Assembly: GCA_028023455.1 (NCBI GenBank)
Contig: JAQFVV010006728.1
Location: 62,001 to 126,000 of the forward strand
Origin: Epiperipatus broadwayi
Taxonomy: Eukaryota; Onychophora; Udeonychophora; Euonychophora; Peripatidae
DNA length: 64,000 bases
Direction: 5' to 3'
Of this stretch, positions 50,430 to 61,105 are shown piece after piece; the stretch's first letter is position 1, and each line of letters opens with the position of its first letter. A model generated the notes under the pieces. The model saw only the letters and a list, made by a program, of their open reading frames with translations. It was not told the origin of the DNA and searched no databases. Position numbers and translations under genes: made by a program.

Positions 50430-50700
50430 GCTCATTTGTCGCCATTTATGTATTTTAATTATTCCCTTTGAAATACTAATATTTTATCATAATTTACGGT
50501 GTGGTCTTCAGGCTAATGCTATTCGTTTATCAAGTATCCAAGTTTTACATCCATAGTTAAATACTAATAAAATACATTTATTAATTTTTTTTTCTTTTAA
50601 TGTCAAACTATTTTGACTAAAAGAACTCTCTTAACCTTTCCAAAATGCATTCTAATGCTCCTTACATTTCAGCATTTTCTGACATTTTTTTTGTCTCACA
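50430..50700 (-). pseudogene. Possible decayed LINE fragment (RTE-like)
   Basis: On the minus strand NYGCKTWILDKRIALA at 50558-50511 matches the YG-x-E/K-TW-x-L segment conserved after the RTE-type reverse transcriptase. The preceding frame reads KINKCILLVFNYG, similar to the VYS-x-LLYG that normally precedes it. The remainder is degraded and no catalytic motif is visible. Confidence 0.4.
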
Positions 50701-51648
50701 CATAAACAAAATATATGATAAAATGTTTATTACTTATCAGAAAATAATAAATTTGACTTCATTTGATAGATATTTTTGTTTACTATTGAAATAAATGTTA
50801 AAAGTTCACATTTTGTTTCTGTAAATATTAAAAAAATGAGATCGCAATCAAAACAAAAACTTTACACATCATCATTTCTAGAAAGATTATTTTCAGTTTA
50901 TAAAATCAATGAAATATTTTTTAATTCTGATTATTTTTAAATATCTGAATGAATTATTATTTATTTCTATTATATCTAATGAAGTATGCTTTAAAGCTTT
51001 AAATTTTTTGAATATTTATTGCAAAATTGCAATATTTTCTTACTCATAAATATAAAGTAGATTGTTTAAGTCAAAGCTAGTCTTCTAATTTGCTTTAGGC
51101 CATATTTACATTAGCTACTACCATAACATTTTATTTTTGAAAATAAAGTATTTCAAATCAAAATAAGTTATTAATAATTTATATTTTTTGATATCTAGTA
51201 AATATAGTGTAAATTATTTTTAAAATATATATTTAAAACTATAATAAATTTGGAAATAAACACATTTTTGCATCATTGGAAACTTCAATGTCATCAAAGG
51301 CCAAATATTTTACAGTTTTGGCAACAGACAATGACTGAATCTTGTCAGGGTGGGGGTTATGTCTATTGTTAGAGTGGGAATTTTGAATTTTGTGCTTTTT
51401 TGTGCAATTTTCGGCAAAGAAATTTAATATAATAAAATATACTGTTTTACATGCATTTTAATGTATAATACTTACAAAAAATTCACCAGAGGGTGGATTG
51501 ATCAAAAAATGAAATCATTTGCTAGAAAGGGCTGAAGTGTACAAATATTAAAATTAATGTTGATTTATATGTAGTAAGAATGCCAAAATATTTTCCAAAA
51601 GATTGGTTGATGTTGTTGTACTATTTCTAAGTGATAATCCTTTATCCT

Positions 51649-51721
51649 ATTAGTAGTAGTACTACTAATGCTACTACTACTACTACTACTACTACTACTA
51701 TACTACTACTACTACTACTAC

Positions 51722-51752
<31 letters not shown>

Positions 51753-51865
51753 GCTACTTCTATTATTATCATTACTACTAATACTACTACTGCTACTAAT
51801 ACTACTACTACTATTACTAATATGATTATTATTATTATTATTATTATTATTGTTGTTGTTGTTGT
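51649..51865. repeat. Compound trinucleotide repeat (ACT/ATT/TTG)n
   Basis: About 215 bp of interrupted ACT and ATT units, ending in a TTGTTGTTGTTG run. A plus-strand frame across it encodes only Thr then Leu/Ile repeats and is an artefact. Confidence 0.95.
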
Positions 51866-53040
51866 TAATTACTTATCAAGTCCCTTTTATGACATGGTAG
51901 CACTAAAGTAATAAGTTGATTGAGAAATCTATTCAGAAATCTTTAGTTTGAGTTTGCCACTCATAACATTTAATTATGAGCAGAAATAGTTTATTAATAG
52001 TTTATTACTTAACCAGAGTTATAAAATAATGATTTTTTAAATCATTAAGATAGAAAAATATAATTGGATTTTTATTATTGTCAAATGTTGTGTTTTATTT
52101 ATTATACAAGCAAATATTTAGAGAACTAGTGACATTTGTGCATCAAAATTAGATATTAAATTTAACTCTATTTAGTGACTATACTATAAGATTTGTTTTA
52201 ATTTTTTTCAGAATTAATTCAGAAATCTTTAGCTCAGAGTGTGCCATACTCAGAATTGGTTAAAACACCAAGAAAAATAATATTTTCCTGAAGGTTTGTG
52301 ATGATAGTATTTTGGATATTATAATACATTGAACTATTTCCATCATCTATCATTAAATGTTGAATGTTTAATAAAGTTTAATTTTTTTTATACATCCAAC
52401 ATTTAGTGATAGAGGGTGAAAATAGTCCAACATATAATTCAGGGAAATAATTCTTTTAACTCTTGACTCACTTTATACTAATCAAAAAATTTTTCTTTAG
52501 TCATAATTCTCTTGTTACATTTTTTAGGTTTAAAAGATTTACCAGCTAGTACTGATTATTGCAACTTTATAGATTCTGCAAAATAACTTTAAAATAGTTT
52601 AAGTTCATTTTCAAATATTCCTGGTTTTTATAAGCAAGATGGTGAAGGCTGCAATATATAGAAGTTGAAATGAGGAAGGCATTGATAAAAAGTAAAAAAA
52701 AACTTGAAAATTTTAGTTTCACATGATCACCATTTTTTATGCTTGCTTTAAGTGGCACTACTGTATGGAGAGTTTTGCTGTTTTAAAATTTCAGTTTATG
52801 ATTTTTGTATTCCTCATAACATTCTCCGTTTAAATAAGTCTAGATAAATAAAGCATTCAATTTATTAATTTTATAGGTTTCATATTTCTTTACAATTCAT
52901 TGGCAGGTTTATTTGGAGAATATTCATTTCAGGTAAATTATTTTGATATATAAAGTTTTAAATTTTTTACAAAACTTCAATGAGTAAATAAGTTGCACTC
53001 ACTATTCTTGTAGTATTATGTATAAATTGCTTTACGTATT
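51866..53040. other. AT-rich stretch with a small hairpin and a direct repeat, no gene
   Basis: Arms at about 52334-52370 and 52395-52432 (TCATCTATCATTAAATGTTG pairing with CAACATTTAGTGATAGAGGG) form an imperfect hairpin. TTCAGAAATCTTTAG is directly repeated at about 51932 and 52219. Confidence 0.55.
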
Positions 53041-53070
53041 TATCTTTCTGGGGAAAAAAATAAGAAATAG

Positions 53071-53190
53071 TCAAGCATTGGTGGTCGAGAGGTCAGCGAC
53101 AGCCGCTTTACAAGTAATTGTCCCGGGTTAGCGGGTTCGCTTCCCGGCTGATGCTATGACACATGAGAAGAAAAAAAAGAGAAATAAAGA
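53071..53190 (+). mobile_element. tRNA-derived short retroposon, copy 2
   Basis: Body at 53075-53154, starting GCATTGGTGGTCGAGAGGTC and ending GCTGATGC, then TATGACACATGAGAAGAAAAA. It is homologous along its length to copy 1 at 49.7 kb, including the preceding TCAA and the tail. It has the better T arm (GCGGGTTCGCTTCCCGG) but a weaker anticodon stem. A target-site duplication is not clear; a short AGAAATA-like match flanks it. Confidence 0.75.
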
Positions 53191-53850
53191 GAAACAAATG
53201 ATTACTTAAAATGTTTTGATCTCATCTAGAAATAACTCTTTCTGAAATATATAGAAATTACGTTTTATATATACAAAAAAAAAAAATCATAAGTAAAAAC
53301 AATTTTTATTGAGAAAATCAGCTTTTAAATTCTTAACATATATATGCTTGTTATATAAAACCTTTTTATAAATATTAAATATTCATTTGTTTACATTTAT
53401 TTATTTTACACTTAATAATGATTTTAACATTTAATTTTTATTACGTAATATATATTTGTATTAGAGATTCATTCCGTATTATGCAAATATTTTTAGACTA
53501 TGTCGTTGTCGTATACATTTACATATATATCACACTGATATAATATTTAATTTACACATCGAACTATTTTACTTATATAAAAAATGTTTAACATATATAA
53601 AAAAAACTAGCAATTAAAATTATATTTTTATTATTAAAATAAGTAGCAGTACAACTTAAAAATATAATTTTATCAAACTAATTTAAAGTTTTTGCTCATT
53701 CTAGGACAATGAGAGAGCATCCCATGTGTTGTTTCAACAAACACAAATATCTTAGACAGTTTGTTGTAATATCGTCCAGCAGTAACACAATTTTTTAAAC
53801 TTCCTTCTAATATATAATATTTACTTATATGTATATATAATAGCTAAGTA

Positions 53851-53890
53851 GCTCACGTTTCAGTACAATAACAAATACTTTCCTCAGAGC
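53851..53890 (-). ncRNA. Candidate hammerhead ribozyme core in element C terminus
   Basis: On the minus strand CTCTGAGGAAAGTATTTGTT continues as ATTGTACTGAAACGTGAGC. CTGAGGA fits the conserved CUGANGA box exactly. AGTA and TACT can pair as stem II around a TTTGTTATTG loop, and GAAAC follows directly. The next AGCTACTTAGCT can form a short hairpin. This is the arrangement expected for hammerheads in Penelope-like terminal repeats. The cleavage-site strand was not unambiguously placed, so activity is unproven. Confidence 0.5.
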
Positions 53891-54039
53891 TTCTTTTTTC
53901 TCAAATCATAACAATGTGTGTAGTGAGATTTAAAATCGTTATTTTTTCCTTTGTTATTTTTTCCTCATTCTCAAATTCTATTGGTTAAGAAATTTTAAAA
54001 AATATTTTATTTTCTGATAGCTTTTTCCAAATATTGTTA

Positions 54040-54403
54040 ATTTTCTTTAATTCACACTTTTCATTTATGCTCTTTTTTTGCCTTTTAAAAATTTATATTG
54101 CTTTCTCTAGCAATCTCTGGTCATAGTATTCAATTTTTGCCAGGATATGTGTTTTATTAAAATTGATGCCATGGTTAGTTAATTTTATATATGAATAAAT
54201 GACTGATGGAATTAATTTTATGCATAAATAAATCACTGATGAATTAGATTTTTATTTAGCTGTCAAAGTGTGTTCTTCCTTTCTTATGTTTATTCTACAA
54301 TTGGTCTATCCAGTGAATGAATATAAACAAACTCCACATGGATTTTCATGTATGCATTGATACTCCAAATGAATTTTCTCTTTGGGGCATGGAAATACTT
54401 CAT
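54040..54403 (-). pseudogene. Penelope-like GIY-YIG fragment, left arm of element C
   Basis: On the minus strand PKEKIHLEYQCIHENPCGVC is followed by LYSFTG, a stop, then TNCRINIRKEEHTLTA. This is the GIY-YIG core with the YIG replaced by F-T-G and a stop directly after it. Further downstream NHGINFNKTHILAKIEYYDQ and an NEKCELKKIN end match the right arm. It is non-functional. Confidence 0.65.
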
Positions 54404-54417
54404 TAATTTTTTTAAAT

Positions 54418-54756
54418 GTAGTATTTCCATGCCCTAAAGAAAAAATTCCGTTAGAGTGTCGTGGTGTATATGCAATTCCATATGAAATTTGTTTACATTC
54501 ATACACTGGACAGACTAATCATAAAATAAACATAAGACAGGAAAAACACATTTTGGCAGTTAGAGAAAAATGTAATTCATTAGCCATTTATTTTCATATT
54601 AAATTAACTAACCATAACATTAATTTTAATAAAACACATATTCTGACAAAAATTGAACAATATGATCAGAGATTGGTAAGGAAAGCTATAGAGATTGTTA
54701 AAAGATCTAAGAACATAAATGAAAAGTGTGAATTAAAAAAAATTAACTATATTTGA
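54418..54756 (+). pseudogene. Penelope-like GIY-YIG fragment, right arm of element C
   Basis: An open frame of about 110 codons without its natural start. FPCPKEKIPLECRGVYAIPY gives the GVY half of the domain and EICLHSYTGQT the YIG half, changed to Y-T-G. RQEKHILAVRE supplies the conserved basic/His region. THILTKIEQYDQRLVRKAIE includes the expected Glu near the end, followed by an INEKCELKKINYI terminus. The family order is intact but the reverse transcriptase is missing. It is a dead 5'-truncated end. Confidence 0.7.
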
Positions 54757-55075
54757 AAAAAGTTATTGGAGGCTAAATTATTTTTTAAAACTTATCAACC
54801 AATAGAATTTGAGAATGAGAAGAAACTAAAGTAAAAAAAATGATGATTTTAAAGCTCACCACACACATTCTTATGATTTAAGAAAGAAGAAGCTCTGACA
54901 AAAATACTTGTTACTGCACTGAAACCAGCTATTTAGCTATTATTTTTTTTATTACATGGAAGCTCCCAAAAATAATACTATGAATTCATCATTTATCCAT
55001 GAGAATATTAGAAGTAATATATATAAAAGACATATTTTATGGGTTTATCCATGTTAAAAAATTTAAAAATTAATA

Positions 55076-55115
55076 TACCAACATTTTGACTTGATCACAC
55101 AAGACATCTACTGGG
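55076..55115 (-). promoter_or_regulatory. Penelope-like terminal hairpin of element D
   Basis: On the minus strand AGATGTCTTGTGTGATCAAG is followed by TCAAAATGTTGGTA. CTTG and CAAG pair around TGTGAT, followed by the AAAATGTTGG block. It lies just 3' of the element D coding region, where the terminal repeat is expected. Confidence 0.5.
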
Positions 55116-55159
55116 TGATAAAAGGTAGAAAGCTGATTAAAAAAAAAAACGTTAAAGTT

Positions 55160-57178
55160 CCCAATAGCAAAAATGTTAAATTAAGAATGTTTTTTAAAAA
55201 AATCTTTCCAAATAGGAGGAAGTTTGCATGTATCATCTTGCTTATTGATACAATTTGGCCTTTTAAGTATCTCAATGGCTTCTCTAATTTTGCACTGGTA
55301 GAGATTATCACATCTGGATATGATCCTGGTACTAAAAAAGTCAATTTTATGACCTGAATCTACAGTATGGAGTGAGAGTGCTGCTGATGATGAGTGTTAT
55401 TTAACTGCATTAGCATGTTCATCTCTCCTAACATGATGCAACAATTATTCATACCTATGTAAGAAGCTTTACAATTTTCATATGAGATTTGATAAACGCC
55501 ATGAGATTCAAGAGGGATTGAATCTTTAGGCTTGGTTCTTATATTGCTGATCTTTTGACGAGTAGAAAACACTGTATTTATATTATAGCATTTTAATATA
55601 CATTCAATACAGTCTGGAGTTCCTTTTACATATAGAACACAGATCCTAATAGAACACAAATCCTAATAGCTGATTTATCACCTTTTTGTTTCCTATTTTG
55701 TCCATTTTGGGCTTGAAATAAGGCTTTTTAAATAAATTTATAATTATAACTGTTTGCTAATAAAACACTATTAATATGATTTATTTTTTCTTTCGGATGT
55801 GACTTATCTGAAAGGTTAATTGCTCTATTTAAAAGAGTTTTGGCTATGAAAACTATATGAGTTGGGTGATGATGAGAATGTAAATGTAAATATCTTTCTC
55901 TGGTTGTATTCTTTCTGTAAATTGAAAAGATAAACTATTTGTTGTCCTGGTGACTAGAACATCAAGAAAAGGGAGTTTTCCATCAGACTCTGTCTCTGTT
56001 GTAAATTTAATATGAGGATGCATATTATTTAAATGTAAGAAAAAATCATCTAATTTATTTTTTCCATGTTGCCATATGACAAAATTGTCATCTATGTATC
56101 TGAGCAAATGAGAGGTTTTAAAGATGATGATTCTAAAACACGAGTTTCTATATTTTCCATGAATAAATCAGCTATTACTCCTGAGATAGGTGAGTCCATA
56201 GGAGTTCCAAAAACTTGTCTGAAATGCTGTCCATTGTATACAAAATATGTGTTCAAGAGATAATGTTTAATCAAAGCAATAATATGGTTTGGTAAATTGT
56301 AGCATTGCGAAATTACATTTAAAGCTTCATCAATTGGAATGTTTGTAAATAAAGACACGTCATCAAAACTGATCAAAATATCATTAGCATTAATTTAAAA
56401 ATTTTTTAAAACAGAAATAAAGTGAAAAGAGTTTTTAATATATGATTTAATAGATGGGATTGTAGGTTTAATGAAATCAAATAAATATTTAGCTAAAATA
56501 TGAGTTGGAGATTCTATTGCGCTTACTATTGGACGAAGGGGGGTATCTGTTTTGTGAATTTTTGGAAGTCCATAAAATTTTGCATAGACACATGATTTTT
56601 TATTATATAAAAAATAGGTGATTTATTAATAATGGCTTTTCTTATTTTTTCCAAATTCGTAGTATGATCTCTTTTTGATGGTTTATAAGCTTTATCATTA
56701 AGCAAATCTAAAATTTTATTATGGTAAATGTCACGATCCATAAACAACAGTAGCATTAACTTTATCAGCTGGAAGTATAACAATTAATTTGTTCGATTTT
56801 ATATTATTTAATGCTAGTCTTTCTTTCTTTTAAATATTATTTTTAGGATGCTTAGTTTTTTTTTAAATATTGCAAATCTCGGCTCTACCCAAATCAGCCG
56901 ATGAATAATCTATTTTATCTAGAGCTGATTCATCATTACAAACACTTTTCTCAAAAGGTATCTGGGAAGGCGTTAATGCAAAATTAAAACCTTTTTTCTA
57001 AAACCGAAACTTTATCTGTAGAGAGGGTTTTCTTAGATAAATTATAAACGGTTTTTTGATTTGGATACGTAATGATTGGTGATTGTGTTCTAATTAGCAT
57101 TTGTAATTTTTTCTTTTGCTTTGCTGTTACAAATTCAGAATCTTTAATGGATCTAAAAATTGCAATTACAATCAAAAC
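55160..57178 (-). pseudogene. Penelope-like element D: reverse transcriptase plus GIY-YIG, broken
   Basis: This is the most complete Penelope-like gene in the window, read on the minus strand. An N-terminal part near 57175-56880 includes SVLEKRF and, one frame over, NFALTPSQIPFEKS, a motif typical of the family. RT fingers at 56720-56560 read DRDIYHNKILDLLND and KRDHTTNLEKIRKAI, followed by LRPIVS one frame over. The palm at 56376-56160 reads SFDDVSLFTNIPIDEAL and GTPMDSPISGVIADLFME. The catalytic loop at 56107 reads LRYIDDNFVIWQHG, then KLPFLDVLVTR. GIY-YIG at 55530-55450 reads GVYQISYENCKASYIG. The C-terminal end at 55375-55190 reads SGHKIDFFS and REAIEILKRP. Several frameshifts and stops break it. 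Such proteins copy element RNA and cut the target; this copy cannot. Confidence 0.8.
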
Positions 57179-57179
57179 T

Positions 57180-58080
57180 AATCCTCAGTAAATATATATA
57201 TACTTGAAGCAACATATATTCTTTTACAATTAACAATTATTAACTTAGCATAAAATAAATTTAATCACTCTTGGAATTTGCATTCTTATGGTAGAAATTA
57301 TCCTGTATTGAGATGGAATTTATAAAAACCAACTGGAGTCAATATACTATATATTTTGAATAAAATATAATAAATCTCTGCAATTCTCTCTTGCTATATT
57401 AGGTTTTAACAAATTCTTAATAACAGCTGCCAGAGAGTCCATTCTTCATAAATATTGAAAGCAATTCTTTCCAGATTAGAATCTTTACAGCCAGTTATTG
57501 TTCTGAAAGATCAGGAAATTTCTGATAAAGATAATTATGGGATGAATCCAGAAAAAAAAATATAAGAGATACCATGGAGACACAAAATTTAGTCATAAGG
57601 CCCGATTATTTTAGTGGATATAAAATTACTTTCAAAAGACACTATTAAAAATTGGTAATCAGGTTGCCAATCTTATTAACTAGACTTTCAATCAAAGTTT
57701 TATATAATAAAATTGTCATTAAGGAGAGTTTCAAGCATGTCCTTCACAATATTTTTATGACATCAATCTGATAAAACCTGTAGACCCTTGATAAACTTAA
57801 TTGCATTAAATCAAGAAAAGTCTCAAAAGTACATAGTATACTTTTTAGTTTCAAACTTAGAAGTTAAATTCAAAGCATGGTTAGAAAATTGTTCTGTACT
57901 ATTTTTATAATTTTTCCCAAAATTTGTTGTACCAATCTTGAAAACAAACAATCTGAAGTGATCTCTGTGCCATTGTTATATATTTTTTATAAGTTTTGAA
58001 AAAAAATCATACTAACAAAATTTTTTCCAATAGTTCACCACCATATTCTTATACAGCACGCTAATTTTAAGTCATGAAGA
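57180..58080. other. Junction region, possibly upstream Jockey-type LINE sequence, undecipherable
   Basis: No frame is legible. It lies between the truncated 5' end of element D and the first readable Jockey-type motif. Confidence 0.4.
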
Positions 58081-58089
58081 ATTTAGTTT

Positions 58090-59095
58090 TCTTATCTAAT
58101 ATTTTCATTAATTATCTTCCAAATACAGATTGCAGAAAATTAATCAATACTGATGGTATTTGTTTTGACTTCTCAAAAGAGACTCATTTTTAAAATCAAA
58201 ATGTTTCAATAATGATATAAAAAAATAAAAAATGGTTTTCAAAGACTGGTGTTTTACTTTTAATCTGATAAACACAGTATATTCAATTTTTCATCTAGGT
58301 AACATGAAATCATCTCATAATTTTAATATAATCTTTTACAGTAAATATAATCCTACATTATGCTATTTAAGAATAACCTTGAAACAAAGCTTGACTTATT
58401 TTCTTCATTTGTCTGTAGTTAGATTAAAATTAATTTCTATGAATAACCTCTTGAAAAGACTGGCTGGCAATATTTAGGGATGTGATGCAAATACATTACA
58501 GGTAATCTTATATGGTATTTAAATATTCTGATGATGAATATTATGCTATTGTTTAGAGGAAAAGTTTTTCCACTAAACGTTTGGATACACAATTAAATAT
58601 TTCCATGAGAAATTTTACTGGCGCATTCAAATCCATTCTTTTACTGTAATTTCTTGTTTTATATATATATTTATCAATCAGACATTAGAAGATAAATTAC
58701 CTCATAAAAATATATAAAAGGCCTAAAATATCATACTTGATTATAATTTAAGATAGAGTTTCACCACCTAAAACTTGACTCAATTGAAGCACCTTTTTTG
58801 AATGGTCAACTAAGAATCTACAATCAAAGAATTGTAGCATAAAAATGGATTTTTATGAGATTTGAAATAAATTTATTCTTCAGATTCAACAATAAAGCCA
58901 GCTGTATTTTTCAGGTCAACTCAAGGTCATTGTATTCATCTGCTTAAAATATGAAATTTATTGGCCATTAATCTATATAGATATGGACAAATGCAAATTA
59001 TGAACCACATAGTTAATGACTGTCAAATGTATAGCTACAATGGCAGAATTTTTAAGCATTTAATAAAGCCATTAGTAAATATCTCACCTAATTAG
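58090..59095 (+). pseudogene. Decayed Jockey-type LINE, reverse transcriptase palm to 3' end
   Basis: The plus strand preserves the C-terminal half of a Jockey-like reverse transcriptase over three frames. INTDGICF at about 58143 stands for the YADD catalytic motif, degraded. INTVYSIFHLGN at 58269 matches the K-T-x-x-x-x-FHL-N motif, and LCYLRITLKQSLTY matches YLGVTLDRTLTY. NNLLKRLAGNI at 58441 matches the R-NLL-KLAGT block, then GCDANTLQ stands for WGA-x-x-x-TL. LDTQLNISMRNFTGAFKSI at 58581 is a very clear match to the DTQLN-x-x-MR-x-I-S-G block. NHIVNDCQMYSYNGRIF at 59003 matches the HI-V-x-x-CP terminal cysteine/histidine segment. The length and order fit an ancestral element of normal layout, long inactive. 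Confidence 0.75.
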
Positions 59096-59575
59096 AATCT
59101 CTATAGCTTTTCTATTGCTAAGTTGTCTAAAAAAATCCATATGCTACATCCAAGAAAGAAATTCAATGTCATCACATTCAGAATGTAAAAAGTATATTAA
59201 ATGGTTTTATAATCTTTCTATTAAATTTTACCAATATTATATTCTATAAATAATTTTTCTTAATGCTTTTATATGCTTTGTTATATAATATTTTAAAATA
59301 ACAGCTCTATATTCACTTAATTGAATTGATAATAACAATATAATAATAACAATAATATACATATTTGCATGCACCTTTTGGAGCAAGATTGTTACTTTTA
59401 CGGTGAGCCTATTTATTTGTTTTTTTTTTTACGATATCAAACTGATAAAATATTTTTGGAATAAAACTAAATTGATATTAAAGATTTGAGATAGACAAAC
59501 CTCATAAAAAAATCTAATTGATCCCTCCATATAGAATATACTAACCACATTTTTCCTTTTTTTACTGTGGCAAAT
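59096..59575. other. Non-coding junction, probable 5' UTR of the L1/Tx1-like LINE
   Basis: There is no gene. Somewhere here the Jockey-type remnant ends and the next LINE begins, but I cannot place the boundary. Confidence 0.45.
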
Positions 59576-61066
59576 ATGTCAGACACCATGGACTCTGCAT
59601 GCGAAGTGAAATCACGCACATATGCAAAAGCTGTGAGAGCCACATCTTTATTGCTACATCACGATTCTTACATAAATTTATCTAGTGTAAAAAATACAAA
59701 TCAAAGTGCTAGATTCCACAGATCAACAATGAATGATTTGATTAATTTAGACATTCTTGCGGATACCTCTCATGAATCTATCAACGTAATCGAAGAGGCT
59801 TGGTCAGAAGAAAGCTTGAAAAGAATCTCGGAGGCCTTCAATCAAACAATACCTAATAGCCTATATTTATCGTTTAAATGTTTTTTTACCAATCGCTCGA
59901 TTGTTCTAGCTGTCACAGATATTAATTGCTCTCTTTACAGATTCCCAAAAAATTTGCTGTATGAAGCAATTACAGCAAACAACATGTGGGACTCTATACA
60001 ACGAATTGGAGAACATCCTAACCCCAGATATATTGCCATTGAATTTTTCGATGAAGGACAGAGAAATAGATTTGAAAATACTATTCTCACGCTGGAAAAA
60101 TACGCGTTAGTCAAAATAGATCGCAATAGAGAAAACTATGTAACAGGGATTATTAAAAACACCTACTTCACCTTCTCCATTAATGACTTTATGAAGCTGA
60201 TGAAACCTTTTGGGTCAGTAGTGTCGTTCCAACCTACATATCTAAAAGATACGCCTATACCTATATTAAGCACCAATTATCATTTTTAACTGCATCTAAA
60301 CAAAAATATAATTCCGAATGATATCCCTACATTAATTACAGATCAAGATACCACGCTCCTCGTAATAATATATGGAATTAAACCTCAGTGCTTCAACTGC
60401 AAAGAAAGAGATCATCTCATAGGTGCGTGTCCAAAAACTAAATGTCCACACTGTGAAATGAGAAATACAACAACACATCAATGCAAGGGAAAAAATGATA
60501 ATAATAATATGCCATACACAAATGGAAAGGTGTTGATCACTGATATAAATGATGCTAATATCGATGATTTGGTTGGTTTTACCCCAAGTATACCATCAGA
60601 AGATAACACACAAATACAAGATCAACTATCAGACCAACACAGTTCCATTACACTAAAAGTCACAAATGAAATTAGCAAAACCATTCCAGAAGCAGTAATC
60701 CTAAACAAAACTTCACAAGACCTTACAGAAGCATCAATATCAGGACCATCACACTCAGGCATTGACATAAATGTACTAACATCCAAACGTAAACCTGGTC
60801 ATCCACCAAGTAAGAAAAGAGAAAGAAAAAGTGAAGTACAATCCCCAGAACTGAGTAAAGAGGATCTATCACAGTCTCTGGATAATGCTAAAAAAGTTAA
60901 AAAGTCAACCCAAAACATAGAAGATTCCAATGTGTGTAATACAAGTAAGCAAGTCACGATAATAGAAATAAGTCAAACATGCTCAAATACAATAGCTTAC
61001 AACAAGCTCCTTGGTTTGTCGGATGAAAGTCCAATATTTTTAGACAGGAATATTCAGATAACATAA
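59576..61066 (+). pseudogene. LINE ORF1 (Gag-like RNA-binding protein), one in-frame stop
   Basis: ORF1 proteins coat the element RNA and assist reverse transcription. The ATG at 59576 (M-S-D-T-M-D-S) is the likely start; the frame opens a little earlier without an ATG. The single frame runs about 496 codons, broken only by TAA at 60287-60289. Residues about 100-235 alternate hydrophobic and basic segments (YIAIEFFDEGQRNRF, NTYFTFSINDFMKLM), compatible with RRM-like folds. Two zinc knuckles follow the stop: C-x2-C-x4-H-x4-C at 60389-60430 (CFNCKERDHLIGAC), then C-x2-C-x7-H-x-C at 60443-60484. The C-terminal 190 residues are Ser/Thr/Lys-rich with a PGHPPSKKRERK patch that may act as a nuclear localisation signal. 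The internal stop makes this copy defective for a full-length product. Confidence 0.8.
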
Positions 61067-61105
61067 ACATACTTTTTGTACTTTTACATAACTACATTAA
61101 ATAAA

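Larger units (their letters stand above)
53835..54955. mobile_element. Penelope-like element C, head-to-head palindrome of two 5'-truncated copies
   Basis: The left arm (53835-54403) is the reverse complement of the right arm (54418-54955), with the centre near 54410. The inner ends are GGAAATACTT and AGTATTTCC, with a loop of about 20 nt. Both arms encode the end of a Penelope-like GIY-YIG domain reading outward and finish in the same terminal sequence (AAGCTCTGA ... ACTGAAAC ... TAGCTATTA). The left arm has an extra internal tandem of about 60 bp at 54178-54250 that the right arm lacks. The arms are visibly more diverged than those of element B, so this copy is older. Confidence 0.85.

Noticed and set aside
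51631-51825. Thr/Leu-rich open frame
   Set aside because: Produced entirely by ACT/ATT trinucleotide repeats.
55091-55357. Plus-strand open frame of about 88 codons
   Set aside because: Antisense shadow of the Penelope-like C-terminus, whose family motifs read on the minus strand.
59567-59575. GTG as the ORF1 start
   Set aside because: In a eukaryotic element the ATG at 59576 is the natural start; the earlier GTG only extends the open frame.
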